A DNA stretch of 40,025 nt from Bacilli bacterium. GTDB taxonomy: Bacteria; Bacillota_I; Bacilli_A; RFN20; CAG-826. Below, one piece after another: positions 1 through 7,372 of the stretch (position 1 is the stretch's first letter; each line of letters starts with the position of its first letter). The translations under genes and the position numbers were made by a program. The stretch is from contig JAFUXB010000002.1 of NCBI GenBank assembly GCA_017477255.1, positions 246,474 through 286,498 on the forward strand. The letters are read 5' to 3'. A model generated the notes under the pieces. That model saw nothing but the letters and a program-made list of their open reading frames with translations, made no database searches and was not told the DNA's origin.

Positions 1-825
1 AGCTTCATCCATTAATCTTCCACCATTTGCATATAAAGCACTTAATCCATCTGGATCACTTGATTGAACAAATGATGAACCAAATGATGTACCAGCTGTT
101 CTCCAAGCGTGGTCTTGACCTTTATTAATAGTTCTAGTTAATAAAGTTCCTGCTTGAGCTTTATCTTTTAAACCTTTTAATAAACCTTGATATTCAGTTT
201 TGCTATGTGGAATAAATCTAGTATTATTATCAAAACCTAATTCATTTTTCTTGATGATATCTTGTCTAATATAAGTTAAGAAACCATGTGAATCGATTGG
301 GATACCATATCTAGTTCCATTTAAAATATTAGTTCTATCAATATTTTCATAAGCTGTAGTAAAATCAAATTTTGAATGAGCTTGTTCTAATAATGAATCT
401 GTAAGTGGTAATAAATATTGTTTAGTTTTTCCTGCATAAAGACTGATTTTTGTATTGTGTACCCATAAGAAATCTGGTAATTCATCAGGATCAGTTCTCC
501 ATGTAGTGTCTAATTGAGTGTAATAGTTTTCTTCATTAACGTGGGTGCATTTGACCATGATTTCACCAGCATATTTCTTATTGAAGTTAGCAATAAGTCT
601 ATCCATAGTGGATGCATCTGGGTCACCACCAACTGCCCAAAGGTTAATTTCTACATTATCAAAATAACCTCTACCATCTTCATCAAATTCAATATCTTCA
701 TCGACTTCGAATTGTGGTTCTGGTGGTTCTTGTGGACCATCATCACCGCCGCCTCCACAACCAGCAAGGCCGATTAAAGCGAAACAAGATAATGCTAAGA
801 TGAGAGCATTTTTTCTACTTTTCAT
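1..825 (-). CDS. ABC transporter sugar-binding lipoprotein, C-terminus beyond window
   Basis: The first 275 codons are present; the reading frame is still open at position 1. The protein starts MKSRKNALILALSC and has a lipobox ending LAGC, with Cys23 as the expected lipidated residue. A Gly/Asp/Pro-rich linker follows, then NVEINLWAVGGDPD, a typical first strand of family 1 extracellular solute-binding proteins, and later SLYAGKTKQYLLPL and GTRYGIPIDSHGF. It should capture a sugar or oligosaccharide outside the membrane for an ABC importer. The permease genes would lie beyond the left edge, which is inferred. An SD (GGAGGA, 831-836) precedes the ATG at 825. It heads its own unit and carries the operator shared with the other lipoproteins. 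The substrate is unknown. Confidence 0.88.
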   Translation of the reverse strand, partial: MKSRKNALILALSCFALIGLAGCGGGGDDGPQEPPEPQFEVDEDIEFDEDGRGYFDNVEINLWAVGGDPDASTMDRLIANFNKKYAGEIMVKCTHVNEENYYTQLDTTWRTDPDELPDFLWVHNTKISLYAGKTKQYLLPLTDSLLEQAHSKFDFTTAYENIDRTNILNGTRYGIPIDSHGFLTYIRQDIIKKNELGFDNNTRFIPHSKTEYQGLLKGLKDKAQAGTLLTRTINKGQDHAWRTAGTSFGSSFVQSSDPDGLSALYANGGRLMDEA

Positions 826-868
826 AATATTCCTCCATATAAAAATAACTTTTAAAAAAGCTACTTAA

Positions 869-931
869 ATTATATATTACTACATAGTAGTAATTAACCA
901 TTAAAATTAATGTAAACTATCAAATTAATGT
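869..931 (-). promoter_or_regulatory. Promoter and operator of the sugar-binding lipoprotein gene
   Basis: On the minus strand a TATAAT -10 lies at 869-874. The -35 position is poor (TTAATT at 892-897). Directly upstream is an inverted repeat, CCATTAA-AA-TTAATGT (898-913), and a further half site AAATTAATGT (922-931) in direct repeat 18 bp away. A second palindrome, TTACTAC-ATA-GTAGTAA (877-893), fills the -10/-35 spacer. A weak -35 with a site just upstream suits an activator; this is inference. Confidence 0.6.
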
Positions 932-1001
932 ATTTTCTTTAAAGTTATTAATGTCAATTAAATTATAAAAACTTATTTTTTATAAAAATAAAACAAATAA
1001 A

Positions 1002-1020
1002 AAGGAGCTAAAAGCCCCTT
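1002..1020 (-). terminator. Rho-independent terminator of the RDD-protein gene
   Basis: Stem AAGGAGC (1002-1008) pairs with GCCCCTT (1014-1020), with one G-U pair, around loop TAAAA. Read on the minus strand it is followed by a T-rich run. It lies about 25 bp after the stop of the 1044-2375 gene. Confidence 0.75.
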
Positions 1021-1043
1021 ATTCTTAACTATTTTTTATTTTT

Positions 1044-2375
1044 TTATAATGCACCTTCTGCTTTTTCATCAAAATCATATTCATCAATATGTTTTAAATC
1101 TCTTACTCCAGTTTTTAAAATAATGTCAACAAGTGTTGTTTTAAAATGAGTAAACAAGCAAGGAACAAAATTAATTACACCTAATACTGCAATAAAAATA
1201 TAAATAATAATTAAATTAATATTTAATGATCCAATTGAAAATAAAGTAATTCCAAATGGTGCACTATTTGCATTAAATGGTGGAAGTAAAGTAAATAAGA
1301 ATGTAATTGGGAAAAGGAAAATTCCTTCAAATAAACATCTTAAAATAGTTTGATAAATTCGAGGTTTTTCTTGATCATTTCTAATTACTGCTAGTCTTAT
1401 TATTTTTCTAGAAAAATTAATTCCATTATTAAATATAACTAAAGGAATAACAGTTAATAAAATAAATCCAATAACAAATCCAATAAATATGTCAAAATCT
1501 AAAGTTTTTCCTAAACTATTGTAGCTAGAAATATATTTAGTGTAATGTTCACTATAATATTTTTTTGATTTTAAAACTAATTCTTCAGCCTCTTCTTGAA
1601 GCTTATTATATAAATTAACAAGTGAGTCATATTCATCTGAATTTATCACATTTGTTCCTATATTTTTATAAGATTTAAATATAGTTTTTGCTACACTTTT
1701 TTCAATAACATATGGAAATAATGATTCATCACTACTTTTTGCAAAATAAGAATTATAACCAAAATAGTCAATTTTACTATCAAGTTCATTTAAATAATAT
1801 TCTTCATATGTGTGAGATCTAGGATCTAATATATCGTTATCCTCGTTATTATTTTTAACGTATTCTGTATAAAAATAAGCAATATCATCATTAACATATG
1901 AAGATTCTTTTGTAATTTGTTCTTCTTTATAACCTTTTTCTTTTGCTATTGATCTAAATTCTTCAACAATATCAGCATTAAATGATTTACCTTGTTCAGT
2001 AAGACGCATTTCATCATACCATCCTACTCCACTTAAATCATGTGAGTTTGAGAAAAGTAATAATCTAGAAATGTTATAAAAACAGAATGGTCCATTATCT
2101 AAATATCTATCTTTATTTCCTTCACCATCTTCTAAAAAATAAACTAAATGAGTTTTAGAAATAAGTTCATTATAATAATCTGTTTCAACTTTAACTATTT
2201 GTTCATTTTCTTTATATTTATTTGAATTTACTGAGATTCTAAAGCTTCCATAAAATAAAGCATAAGAAACTACAAAAAGCATTACAAATTCAAGTAAATA
2301 AGATAAAAATCTAGCTAATGGTTTAGCTGGGCTACTTCTTTGAATAAGTTCAAATTGTTGCTCTTTTTTAGTCAT
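1044..2375 (-). CDS. RDD-family-like membrane protein with large inserted domain
   Basis: A membrane protein of 443 residues. The first membrane segment (about residues 22-47) follows PAKPLARFLSYLLEF, which resembles the start of RDD domains. Three more segments lie at about 295-315, 350-368 and 385-410. The stretch after the second, with INFSRKIIRLAVIRND and then PRIYQTILRC, resembles the conserved middle of RDD proteins, and TTLVDIILKTGV resembles their end. RDD proteins are usually short; here about 240 hydrophilic residues (about 50-290) are inserted between the first two membrane segments, probably outside the cell. The function is unknown; some RDD proteins have been linked to ion transport. 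There is no SD before the ATG; a TATAAT lies six bases upstream, so the mRNA may be leaderless. Confidence 0.65.
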   Translation of the reverse strand: MTKKEQQFELIQRSSPAKPLARFLSYLLEFVMLFVVSYALFYGSFRISVNSNKYKENEQIVKVETDYYNELISKTHLVYFLEDGEGNKDRYLDNGPFCFYNISRLLLFSNSHDLSGVGWYDEMRLTEQGKSFNADIVEEFRSIAKEKGYKEEQITKESSYVNDDIAYFYTEYVKNNNEDNDILDPRSHTYEEYYLNELDSKIDYFGYNSYFAKSSDESLFPYVIEKSVAKTIFKSYKNIGTNVINSDEYDSLVNLYNKLQEEAEELVLKSKKYYSEHYTKYISSYNSLGKTLDFDIFIGFVIGFILLTVIPLVIFNNGINFSRKIIRLAVIRNDQEKPRIYQTILRCLFEGIFLFPITFLFTLLPPFNANSAPFGITLFSIGSLNINLIIIYIFIAVLGVINFVPCLFTHFKTTLVDIILKTGVRDLKHIDEYDFDEKAEGAL

Positions 2376-2381
2376 AAGAAT

Positions 2382-2410
2382 ATTATAGTTATTTGTTATT
2401 TAAAATACAA
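2382..2410 (-). promoter_or_regulatory. Promoter of RDD-protein gene, leaderless spacing
   Basis: TATAAT at 2382-2387 and TTGTAT at 2405-2410 are separated by exactly 17 bp on the minus strand. Six bases separate the -10 from the ATG at 2375, so transcription would begin at or next to the start codon. No SD is present. Confidence 0.6.
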
Positions 2411-2422
2411 TTTTTTTAAAAT

Positions 2423-2449
2423 AAACCTTGCAAATCTCAATTATTTTTT
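2423..2449 (+). repeat. Dispersed 27-bp repeat, copy 1
   Basis: Reads AAACCTTGCAAATCTCAAT followed by TATTTTTT. It lies between the RDD gene and the terminator of the next gene. It is a close match to the consensus AAAACCTTGCAAATCTC plus an A/T tail that is shared by about ten sites in this window. Confidence 0.6.
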
Positions 2450-2462
2450 AAAAAATCAAAAA

Positions 2463-2490
2463 GAAAAAGGAAGATTTCTCTTCCTTTTCC
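2463..2490 (-). terminator. Terminator of the 2518-3672 lipoprotein gene
   Basis: GAAAAAGGAAGA (2463-2474) and TCTTCCTTTTCC (2479-2490) form a 12-bp stem with one mismatch and loop TTTC. On the minus strand it is followed by a T-rich run. It lies about 28 bp after the stop. Confidence 0.75.
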
Positions 2491-2517
2491 CTTTAAGGTT
2501 GTTTTATTTTTTAAAAA

Positions 2518-3672
2518 TTAATCTTGAGCCCATTTAATAGCAGCTGAGCTACCTGGATCACCGATTGAATTTTTAGTTGTTATAGTTGCAATCTTTTGAT
2601 CAACTTCTGTTGGATCAACAGTGAATGAATAATTACTAAATGTAACATCACTATTAAATTCAAAGAAACCAAATCTACTTAATGCATCACCACTAGTTTC
2701 AACACTTGTTGAGAATAAATCATGTAATGCTTCAAATGAGAATACATAATTTCCATTAACGAAGCAGTGGAATTCAAGACCATCTCTAATCATTCCCATA
2801 GTGAATGAACCATTATTTTGTCCAACACCTTCAGCTAATGAATAAGCGCCATCACAGTGTCTAGCTTGTTCATTTGTAACTCCAGCATTCCATGCCCAGT
2901 TACCACCGTTTTGAATTTCACAAACACCGAATCTAGTAAATGTAGCTGCATCACCATTTTCATGTGCTCTTTCTGGGTTAAAGAAGTATACGACTTTATT
3001 TTGAGTCATTTGATCTTCAACTACTTTATTGCTTTCTGTTGAGAAGGTAATACCCATTTTTGGATAATCTTCACTAGCACTTGTTGAATGCCATTCAACT
3101 TTAGTTTCAATATATGCTTTTGTAACATCTGCTGATTTAACATATAAATCCATTGTCATAGAACCACTTGTTCTAACATATGGATTTTCTTCATCAGTTT
3201 CATGTTCGAAATCATCATCTGATGATACAACTGAACTAATCTTTCTATCAAAGAATGATGCAGTAACAACTACTTTGAAGCTACATGATTTTGTTTCATC
3301 AGCTTTTGAAACTACAGTAATTTTTGATTCACCAACTTTTAATGCAGTTAAGCTAGTTCCTTCGACTGCTACAACTGTTTCATCTTCTGAAGTAATAGTA
3401 ACTTTCTTATCTTTTGCAGTTAATTTGTTACCTTTTAATTCGTATAAGTTTGCAGCACTTACTGATTCATCTTCTTTCATTTCAACTACTTCACTTTTAG
3501 CAGTTAATGATTTAATTTTAGATTCAGTTTGTCCTGGTTCTTCTGTACCTGGATCACCTGGAGTAACAGGTGTTTCTTCTGTAGGTGTTGATTTTTTACA
3601 TGAACTTAATGAAAAAGCACCAGCAAGTAATAAAGCGGCTGTACTTAATATAAATAATTTTTTAGCTTTCAT
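2518..3672 (-). CDS. Secreted lipoprotein with one Ig-like (BIG2) domain
   Basis: A lipoprotein of 384 residues. The lipobox ends SLSSC, with Cys25 lipidated, and a Pro/Gly/Glu/Thr linker follows. Residues about 55-137 look like a bacterial Ig-like (BIG2) domain (SEDETVVAVEGTSLTALKVG is its typical core). Residues about 140-360 are beta-rich, with FTMGMIRDGLEFHCFVNG resembling the middle of the 3829-6294 protein (GEFVKMGILRNGTQYIYYL); a jelly-roll glycan-binding fold is likely but inferred. No catalytic motif is seen. It sits between terminators as a single gene with an SD (AAGGAG) and has the shared operator upstream. A role in holding or sensing glycans on the cell surface is probable. Confidence 0.75.
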   Translation of the reverse strand: MKAKKLFILSTAALLLAGAFSLSSCKKSTPTEETPVTPGDPGTEEPGQTESKIKSLTAKSEVVEMKEDESVSAANLYELKGNKLTAKDKKVTITSEDETVVAVEGTSLTALKVGESKITVVSKADETKSCSFKVVVTASFFDRKISSVVSSDDDFEHETDEENPYVRTSGSMTMDLYVKSADVTKAYIETKVEWHSTSASEDYPKMGITFSTESNKVVEDQMTQNKVVYFFNPERAHENGDAATFTRFGVCEIQNGGNWAWNAGVTNEQARHCDGAYSLAEGVGQNNGSFTMGMIRDGLEFHCFVNGNYVFSFEALHDLFSTSVETSGDALSRFGFFEFNSDVTFSNYSFTVDPTEVDQKIATITTKNSIGDPGSSAAIKWAQD

Positions 3673-3705
3673 AATAAAAACTCCTTTTGAATTTCTTATA
3701 TCAAT

Positions 3706-3766
3706 ATAATAATGAATTTAAACGATAAATAGAAACATTAATTTTAATGTTTTGTTGATTTAACGT
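3706..3766 (-). promoter_or_regulatory. Promoter and operator of the BIG2 lipoprotein gene
   Basis: The perfect palindrome ACATTAA-TT-TTAATGT lies at 3735-3750, with a degenerate half site (GATTTAACGT, 3757-3766) 16 bp away in direct repeat. TATTAT at 3706-3711 is a -10 candidate whose distance from the palindrome equals that before the gene at 825. No good -35 is visible. Confidence 0.6.
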
Positions 3767-3783
3767 ATTTTTTAAAGGAATAA

Positions 3784-3807
3784 AAAGTACGGCCGGAGCC
3801 GTACTTT
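3784..3807 (-). terminator. Strong terminator of the 3829-6294 gene
   Basis: AAAGTACGGC (3784-3793) pairs perfectly with GCCGTACTTT (3798-3807). The loop read on the minus strand is TCCG, and the stem runs into TTTTTA. It lies 21 bp after the stop and is the most GC-rich hairpin in this region. Confidence 0.9.
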
Positions 3808-3828
3808 ATATTGCCTTATAATTTACTA

Positions 3829-6294
3829 TTAATCTTCTAAAGCTAAGAATTTAGCTGATGTAATAGTTGCTTTTGCAAATTCAGCAGTTAATCCAAGATT
3901 TAATGCTTTTTCTGGATCATCTTGTAATTGAGTTGCCCAAGTTCTATAGACAAATGCTTTGTTATCAAGGTTAGTAGCTACGATATCAAATCTAATATCC
4001 ATTCTACTTCCGACTTTGAAATAAGTAGCTTTAATAGTTGATTTTTGAAGAACTTTAAGAATTTCAGTATTGAAATCACACCATCCTGCAGTTCTATCAA
4101 TAGCAGCACTGCCATCAACATTACCTGGAATCTTTGTAACGCTCATGCCATCACCATTAACATCATCATTCCAGCCCCACCAGTCAAGTCTCATGACCCA
4201 GCAGTCACCATCGCTATTTCTAACGATTGGTAATACATGTTTCCAAACTTGTCCACCTTTATCTTCTGCATTAACATCAAGATTACTTTCCATATCATAA
4301 GTAATTTGAGCAAGATAATTGCCTGTTAAATTAGTTAATGGGTATTTTTCGAGTTCAGCATTATTCCAACCAGCAGCATTATAGTTATCAACTATCATAT
4401 TTTCAGTTAATAAGTTTTCAGTAGCTTCAACTGCTTTAATTTGTTTTTCTTCTTCAGTATCAACATGATCAAAGTTAAATCCTTCAGTACCGAATTTAGC
4501 ATATGTATCAATATTTGAAGCACCCCAGAAGCTTACAGTCTTCCAACCAGCGGCTGGGTTTGATCCAAATTCTACTGCATAAACAGTATCGATATCACCA
4601 CCTAATTTTTCATAAGAAATGAATAATTCGAAGTCTGCATGGTATGTTCCATCTTCTTGTTGAATCATTGATGTAATGAAGCTTGATGCATCACAGTTAT
4701 TTCCTGGTTTTCCAGTACATGCCCAGAATTGACCACCATTACTATCTCTAGTTCCATCAACGTTAACTAATTTTTCATTTTTAATATGGAATTCGAAGTT
4801 ATCGTTTTCCCACCAGTTATTATCGTGTGGTCCTTTAACTGTTTCCATATTATAGTCAGCATAGACATATAATCCTTTTTTGTTTCTTGAACCATAGAAA
4901 TTAACATAGCTCTTATCTGTCCATTTAATTTGAACTGGATCTTTTAATTTGGCTTTTTCCCAAACTTTATCATCCATCTTACCATCTAAGACAACTTTAG
5001 CAGCTGGATCATCAGTGACAGTAAATTCTACTGAAGCACTTAATTCACCGTATCTAACAGTAAGTGTAGTTGATCCTGCGACATCTTTAGCAGTAACTAA
5101 ACCTTTTTCATCAACAGTAGCAACTTCTTCATTGCTTGATTCGAATGTGACAAGTGATCTGTCATATGCGAATGTATCTAACTTATATCCTAATTGATAA
5201 GTATCACCAAGATATAATTCTTGAGCAGGTGAAGTAATTTCAATACTTGTTGGAGTTTCAAATTTTGAATCAACTGCATCACCAACAGCACTATTGAATC
5301 CTTTGACTTCCATAGCAGTCTTAAATCCTGCTACCATGACATAAGCTGTTTCATCAGCAGCGATATCTGGATATTCTACGTTAGCAACTGGAGTCATAAC
5401 TCCTTCTTTTTCTAAGTAGTAAATATATTGAGTACCATTTCTTAAGATACCCATCTTAACAAATTCGCCAACTTTAACTGGTTTTTCAGCAACAGCTTTT
5501 CCGCCTAATGTTCTTGACCATTCCCAACCTTTGAAAGTGTCATTGTTAGCAACAGTATTGAATTGTGTCCAACCTGAAGCAATGTTGTTTCTATTTGCAT
5601 CGCAATAGAAGAATAATGATTTAATATCAGCAGATGCATCATCACCAGTCCATAAACCAGTTTCATTATTAGTAACGATTAAACCGAATTTTGCCCAGTT
5701 TTCATCATCAGCAAATGCTGTAGCTTTAATTTCAGCTTCAAAATAGAATTTTGTTCCTTTTGCATCAGCTGAAACTAAGTGTGGGTATGAACTAGAATCT
5801 TCAACAGTTAAGATTCCATCATCAACGAACATTGAACTATCAATTCCACCATATGGAGCTGATTTTTCAAAATCTACTGGACTATGAACTACTTCTAATG
5901 TAATTGAAGCTTTCTTTTCTGTATCTTCTTCTGAAGTTGCAGTAATTGTAACTTCTTTAGTTTCACTGACGGATAAGATTGATACAGTACCATTTTTAAC
6001 AGTAGCTACAGTTTCATCACTACTAGCCCAAGTAACTTTTTTGCTATAATCTTTAGTTTCATCAATTGCAGTAACTTTAGCCTTGAGAACAACTGATTGG
6101 TTGTCTAATACAACAGGTTTTTCTTCAATTACATCAACGTCTTCTGAAGTAATTGCAACTTTAGCAATGTTCTTTTGAACTTCAACTGGTGGGTTTTCTG
6201 AAGGTTTATCTTCAGCCTTTTTACAACCAGCGGCCATTCCAAGAGAAAGAACTAATGCTGATGAAAGTAAAAGTACATGTAATTTGTTTTTCAT
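3829..6294 (-). CDS. Large surface lipoprotein: two Ig-like domains, CBM9-like domain
   Basis: A lipoprotein of 821 residues; the lipobox ends GMAAGC. In order: BIG2 Ig-like domain (about 40-140), beta-rich domain (about 150-345), second BIG2 domain (about 350-430), CBM9/DOMON-like domain (about 435-610, starting VVLDGKMDDKVWEKA and containing WENDNFEFHI), and a C-terminal domain rich in Trp and Asp (about 625-821). CBM9-like modules bind sugars and often accompany polysaccharide-degrading enzymes. No catalytic site is recognised, so binding is the likely role. The start was placed at ATG 6294: the TTG directly before it is only 4 nt from the SD, whereas the ATG is 7 nt from AAGGAGG. It is transcribed alone from an operator-bearing promoter and ends at a strong terminator. 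Confidence 0.8.
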   Translation of the reverse strand: MKNKLHVLLLSSALVLSLGMAAGCKKAEDKPSENPPVEVQKNIAKVAITSEDVDVIEEKPVVLDNQSVVLKAKVTAIDETKDYSKKVTWASSDETVATVKNGTVSILSVSETKEVTITATSEEDTEKKASITLEVVHSPVDFEKSAPYGGIDSSMFVDDGILTVEDSSSYPHLVSADAKGTKFYFEAEIKATAFADDENWAKFGLIVTNNETGLWTGDDASADIKSLFFYCDANRNNIASGWTQFNTVANNDTFKGWEWSRTLGGKAVAEKPVKVGEFVKMGILRNGTQYIYYLEKEGVMTPVANVEYPDIAADETAYVMVAGFKTAMEVKGFNSAVGDAVDSKFETPTSIEITSPAQELYLGDTYQLGYKLDTFAYDRSLVTFESSNEEVATVDEKGLVTAKDVAGSTTLTVRYGELSASVEFTVTDDPAAKVVLDGKMDDKVWEKAKLKDPVQIKWTDKSYVNFYGSRNKKGLYVYADYNMETVKGPHDNNWWENDNFEFHIKNEKLVNVDGTRDSNGGQFWACTGKPGNNCDASSFITSMIQQEDGTYHADFELFISYEKLGGDIDTVYAVEFGSNPAAGWKTVSFWGASNIDTYAKFGTEGFNFDHVDTEEEKQIKAVEATENLLTENMIVDNYNAAGWNNAELEKYPLTNLTGNYLAQITYDMESNLDVNAEDKGGQVWKHVLPIVRNSDGDCWVMRLDWWGWNDDVNGDGMSVTKIPGNVDGSAAIDRTAGWCDFNTEILKVLQKSTIKATYFKVGSRMDIRFDIVATNLDNKAFVYRTWATQLQDDPEKALNLGLTAEFAKATITSAKFLALED

Positions 6295-6333
6295 CAAGTT
6301 TCCTCCTTATACAAAATACTTGTAGATAATATA

Positions 6334-6394
6334 ATTTTAATCACTTTTAAAGTGAGTTTTTAACATTAAAATTAATGTAATGCGAAATTAATGT
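6334..6394 (-). promoter_or_regulatory. Promoter and operator of the CBM9-like lipoprotein gene
   Basis: The perfect palindrome ACATTAA-AA-TTAATGT lies at 6363-6378, and AAATTAATGT is repeated at 6385-6394, 16 bp away. The -10 candidate is TAAAAT (6334-6339), at the same distance from the palindrome as before the genes at 825 and 3672. Another palindrome, TCACTTT-T-AAAGTGA (6341-6355), fills the spacer. The operator lies within about 40 bp of the stop of the upstream SGNH gene. Confidence 0.62.
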
Positions 6395-6403
6395 AAAACA
6401 TTA

Positions 6404-7372
6404 CTAAATTTTTTCTAATTCGACGTTTTCTTCGATTAATTGTTTAAATAAATCATATCCAGCTTGGTTAGGATGTAAGCCATCTTGTTCGTAAGATGCA
6501 TAATCATCACCATATAAACTCATTACATCTAAAACTTCAAGATATGAAACTTTTTCGCTATATTCTTTAACAAAATCATTAGCAACAATGTATTGAGGCC
6601 ATTTTGTAGCAAATCCTCCGCTACATCTAGTCAATGTAAACCAATAGATTTTTGTTTCAGGAAGTCTAATATGTAAATCATTAATAAAACTTACAACATT
6701 AATTCCTGCCATTTTACCGATCAAATTAGCATCATCAATGTCATTAATTCCAATATTGATAACGATATTTTTTGGTTCATAATCAGCTATAACTTTTTCA
6801 GCATAAGCTCTCCAGTGTTTAGTTTGGGTAGCACTTATTCCAATGTTATAAACGTTATAAGCACCAAATTCATCATTAAAACTTCTTTGAATTCCAATTT
6901 TTGCTTTCCAAAATTCAAAGAAAGAATCACCTAAAAATAAGGTAGATCCTTTTCTCATTTTAGATTCATCAAACATGTTTCTACGACCTTTTGATAAAAA
7001 GTCAGCATTTTCCATGTTTTCGATTGAATTTACAAAAAATGTTTTTTCAAAGTGTTCACTTTTAGCTTTTACTTCATTTAATCTACAGTTATCTTGACGA
7101 TATAAAATATCTCCATCGTCTAAATAAACTGCATCTTCATTTGAAATTGTATATTCAAAATGTTCATTTTTACATGCTTCTGGATTAGTAAAAACAGGTG
7201 CAAGTTGAACACTATCAAAATAGTTATAAAGAGTTACATCACTAAAATAAACCTCTCCATAATCTACTTCTTTATCAGTATTATTAGTTGGAGAGGAGCT
7301 CTCTTTTTTAGAACATCCTAAGAGAGCTCCTATACTTAAAACTGTTAATAAAAATTTAAAACTTTTATTCAT
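6404..7372 (-). CDS. SGNH/GDSL-hydrolase lipoprotein (short paralogue)
   Basis: A lipoprotein of 322 residues with lipidated Cys20 (GALLGC). Residues about 38-116 form one copy of an Ig-like repeat ending AKSEHFEKTFFV. The rest is an SGNH esterase: block I FLGDSFF with nucleophile Ser150, block II YNIGIS, block III NIGINDI with Asn210, and block V DGLHPN with Asp297 and His300. All four SGNH positions are present, so it should be active, probably removing acetyl or other ester groups from extracellular glycans. The start overlaps the end of the longer paralogue by 8 bp and has no SD, so translation is probably coupled. It appears to be a diverged duplicate of its neighbour. Confidence 0.85.
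   Translation of the reverse strand: MNKSFKFLLTVLSIGALLGCSKKESSSPTNNTDKEVDYGEVYFSDVTLYNYFDSVQLAPVFTNPEACKNEHFEYTISNEDAVYLDDGDILYRQDNCRLNEVKAKSEHFEKTFFVNSIENMENADFLSKGRRNMFDESKMRKGSTLFLGDSFFEFWKAKIGIQRSFNDEFGAYNVYNIGISATQTKHWRAYAEKVIADYEPKNIVINIGINDIDDANLIGKMAGINVVSFINDLHIRLPETKIYWFTLTRCSGGFATKWPQYIVANDFVKEYSEKVSYLEVLDVMSLYGDDYASYEQDGLHPNQAGYDLFKQLIEENVELEKI

Noticed and set aside
6295-6297. TTG as the start of the CBM9-like lipoprotein
   Set aside because: It is only 4 nt from the SD; the adjacent ATG at 6294 has the better 7-nt spacing and makes no difference to the signal peptide.
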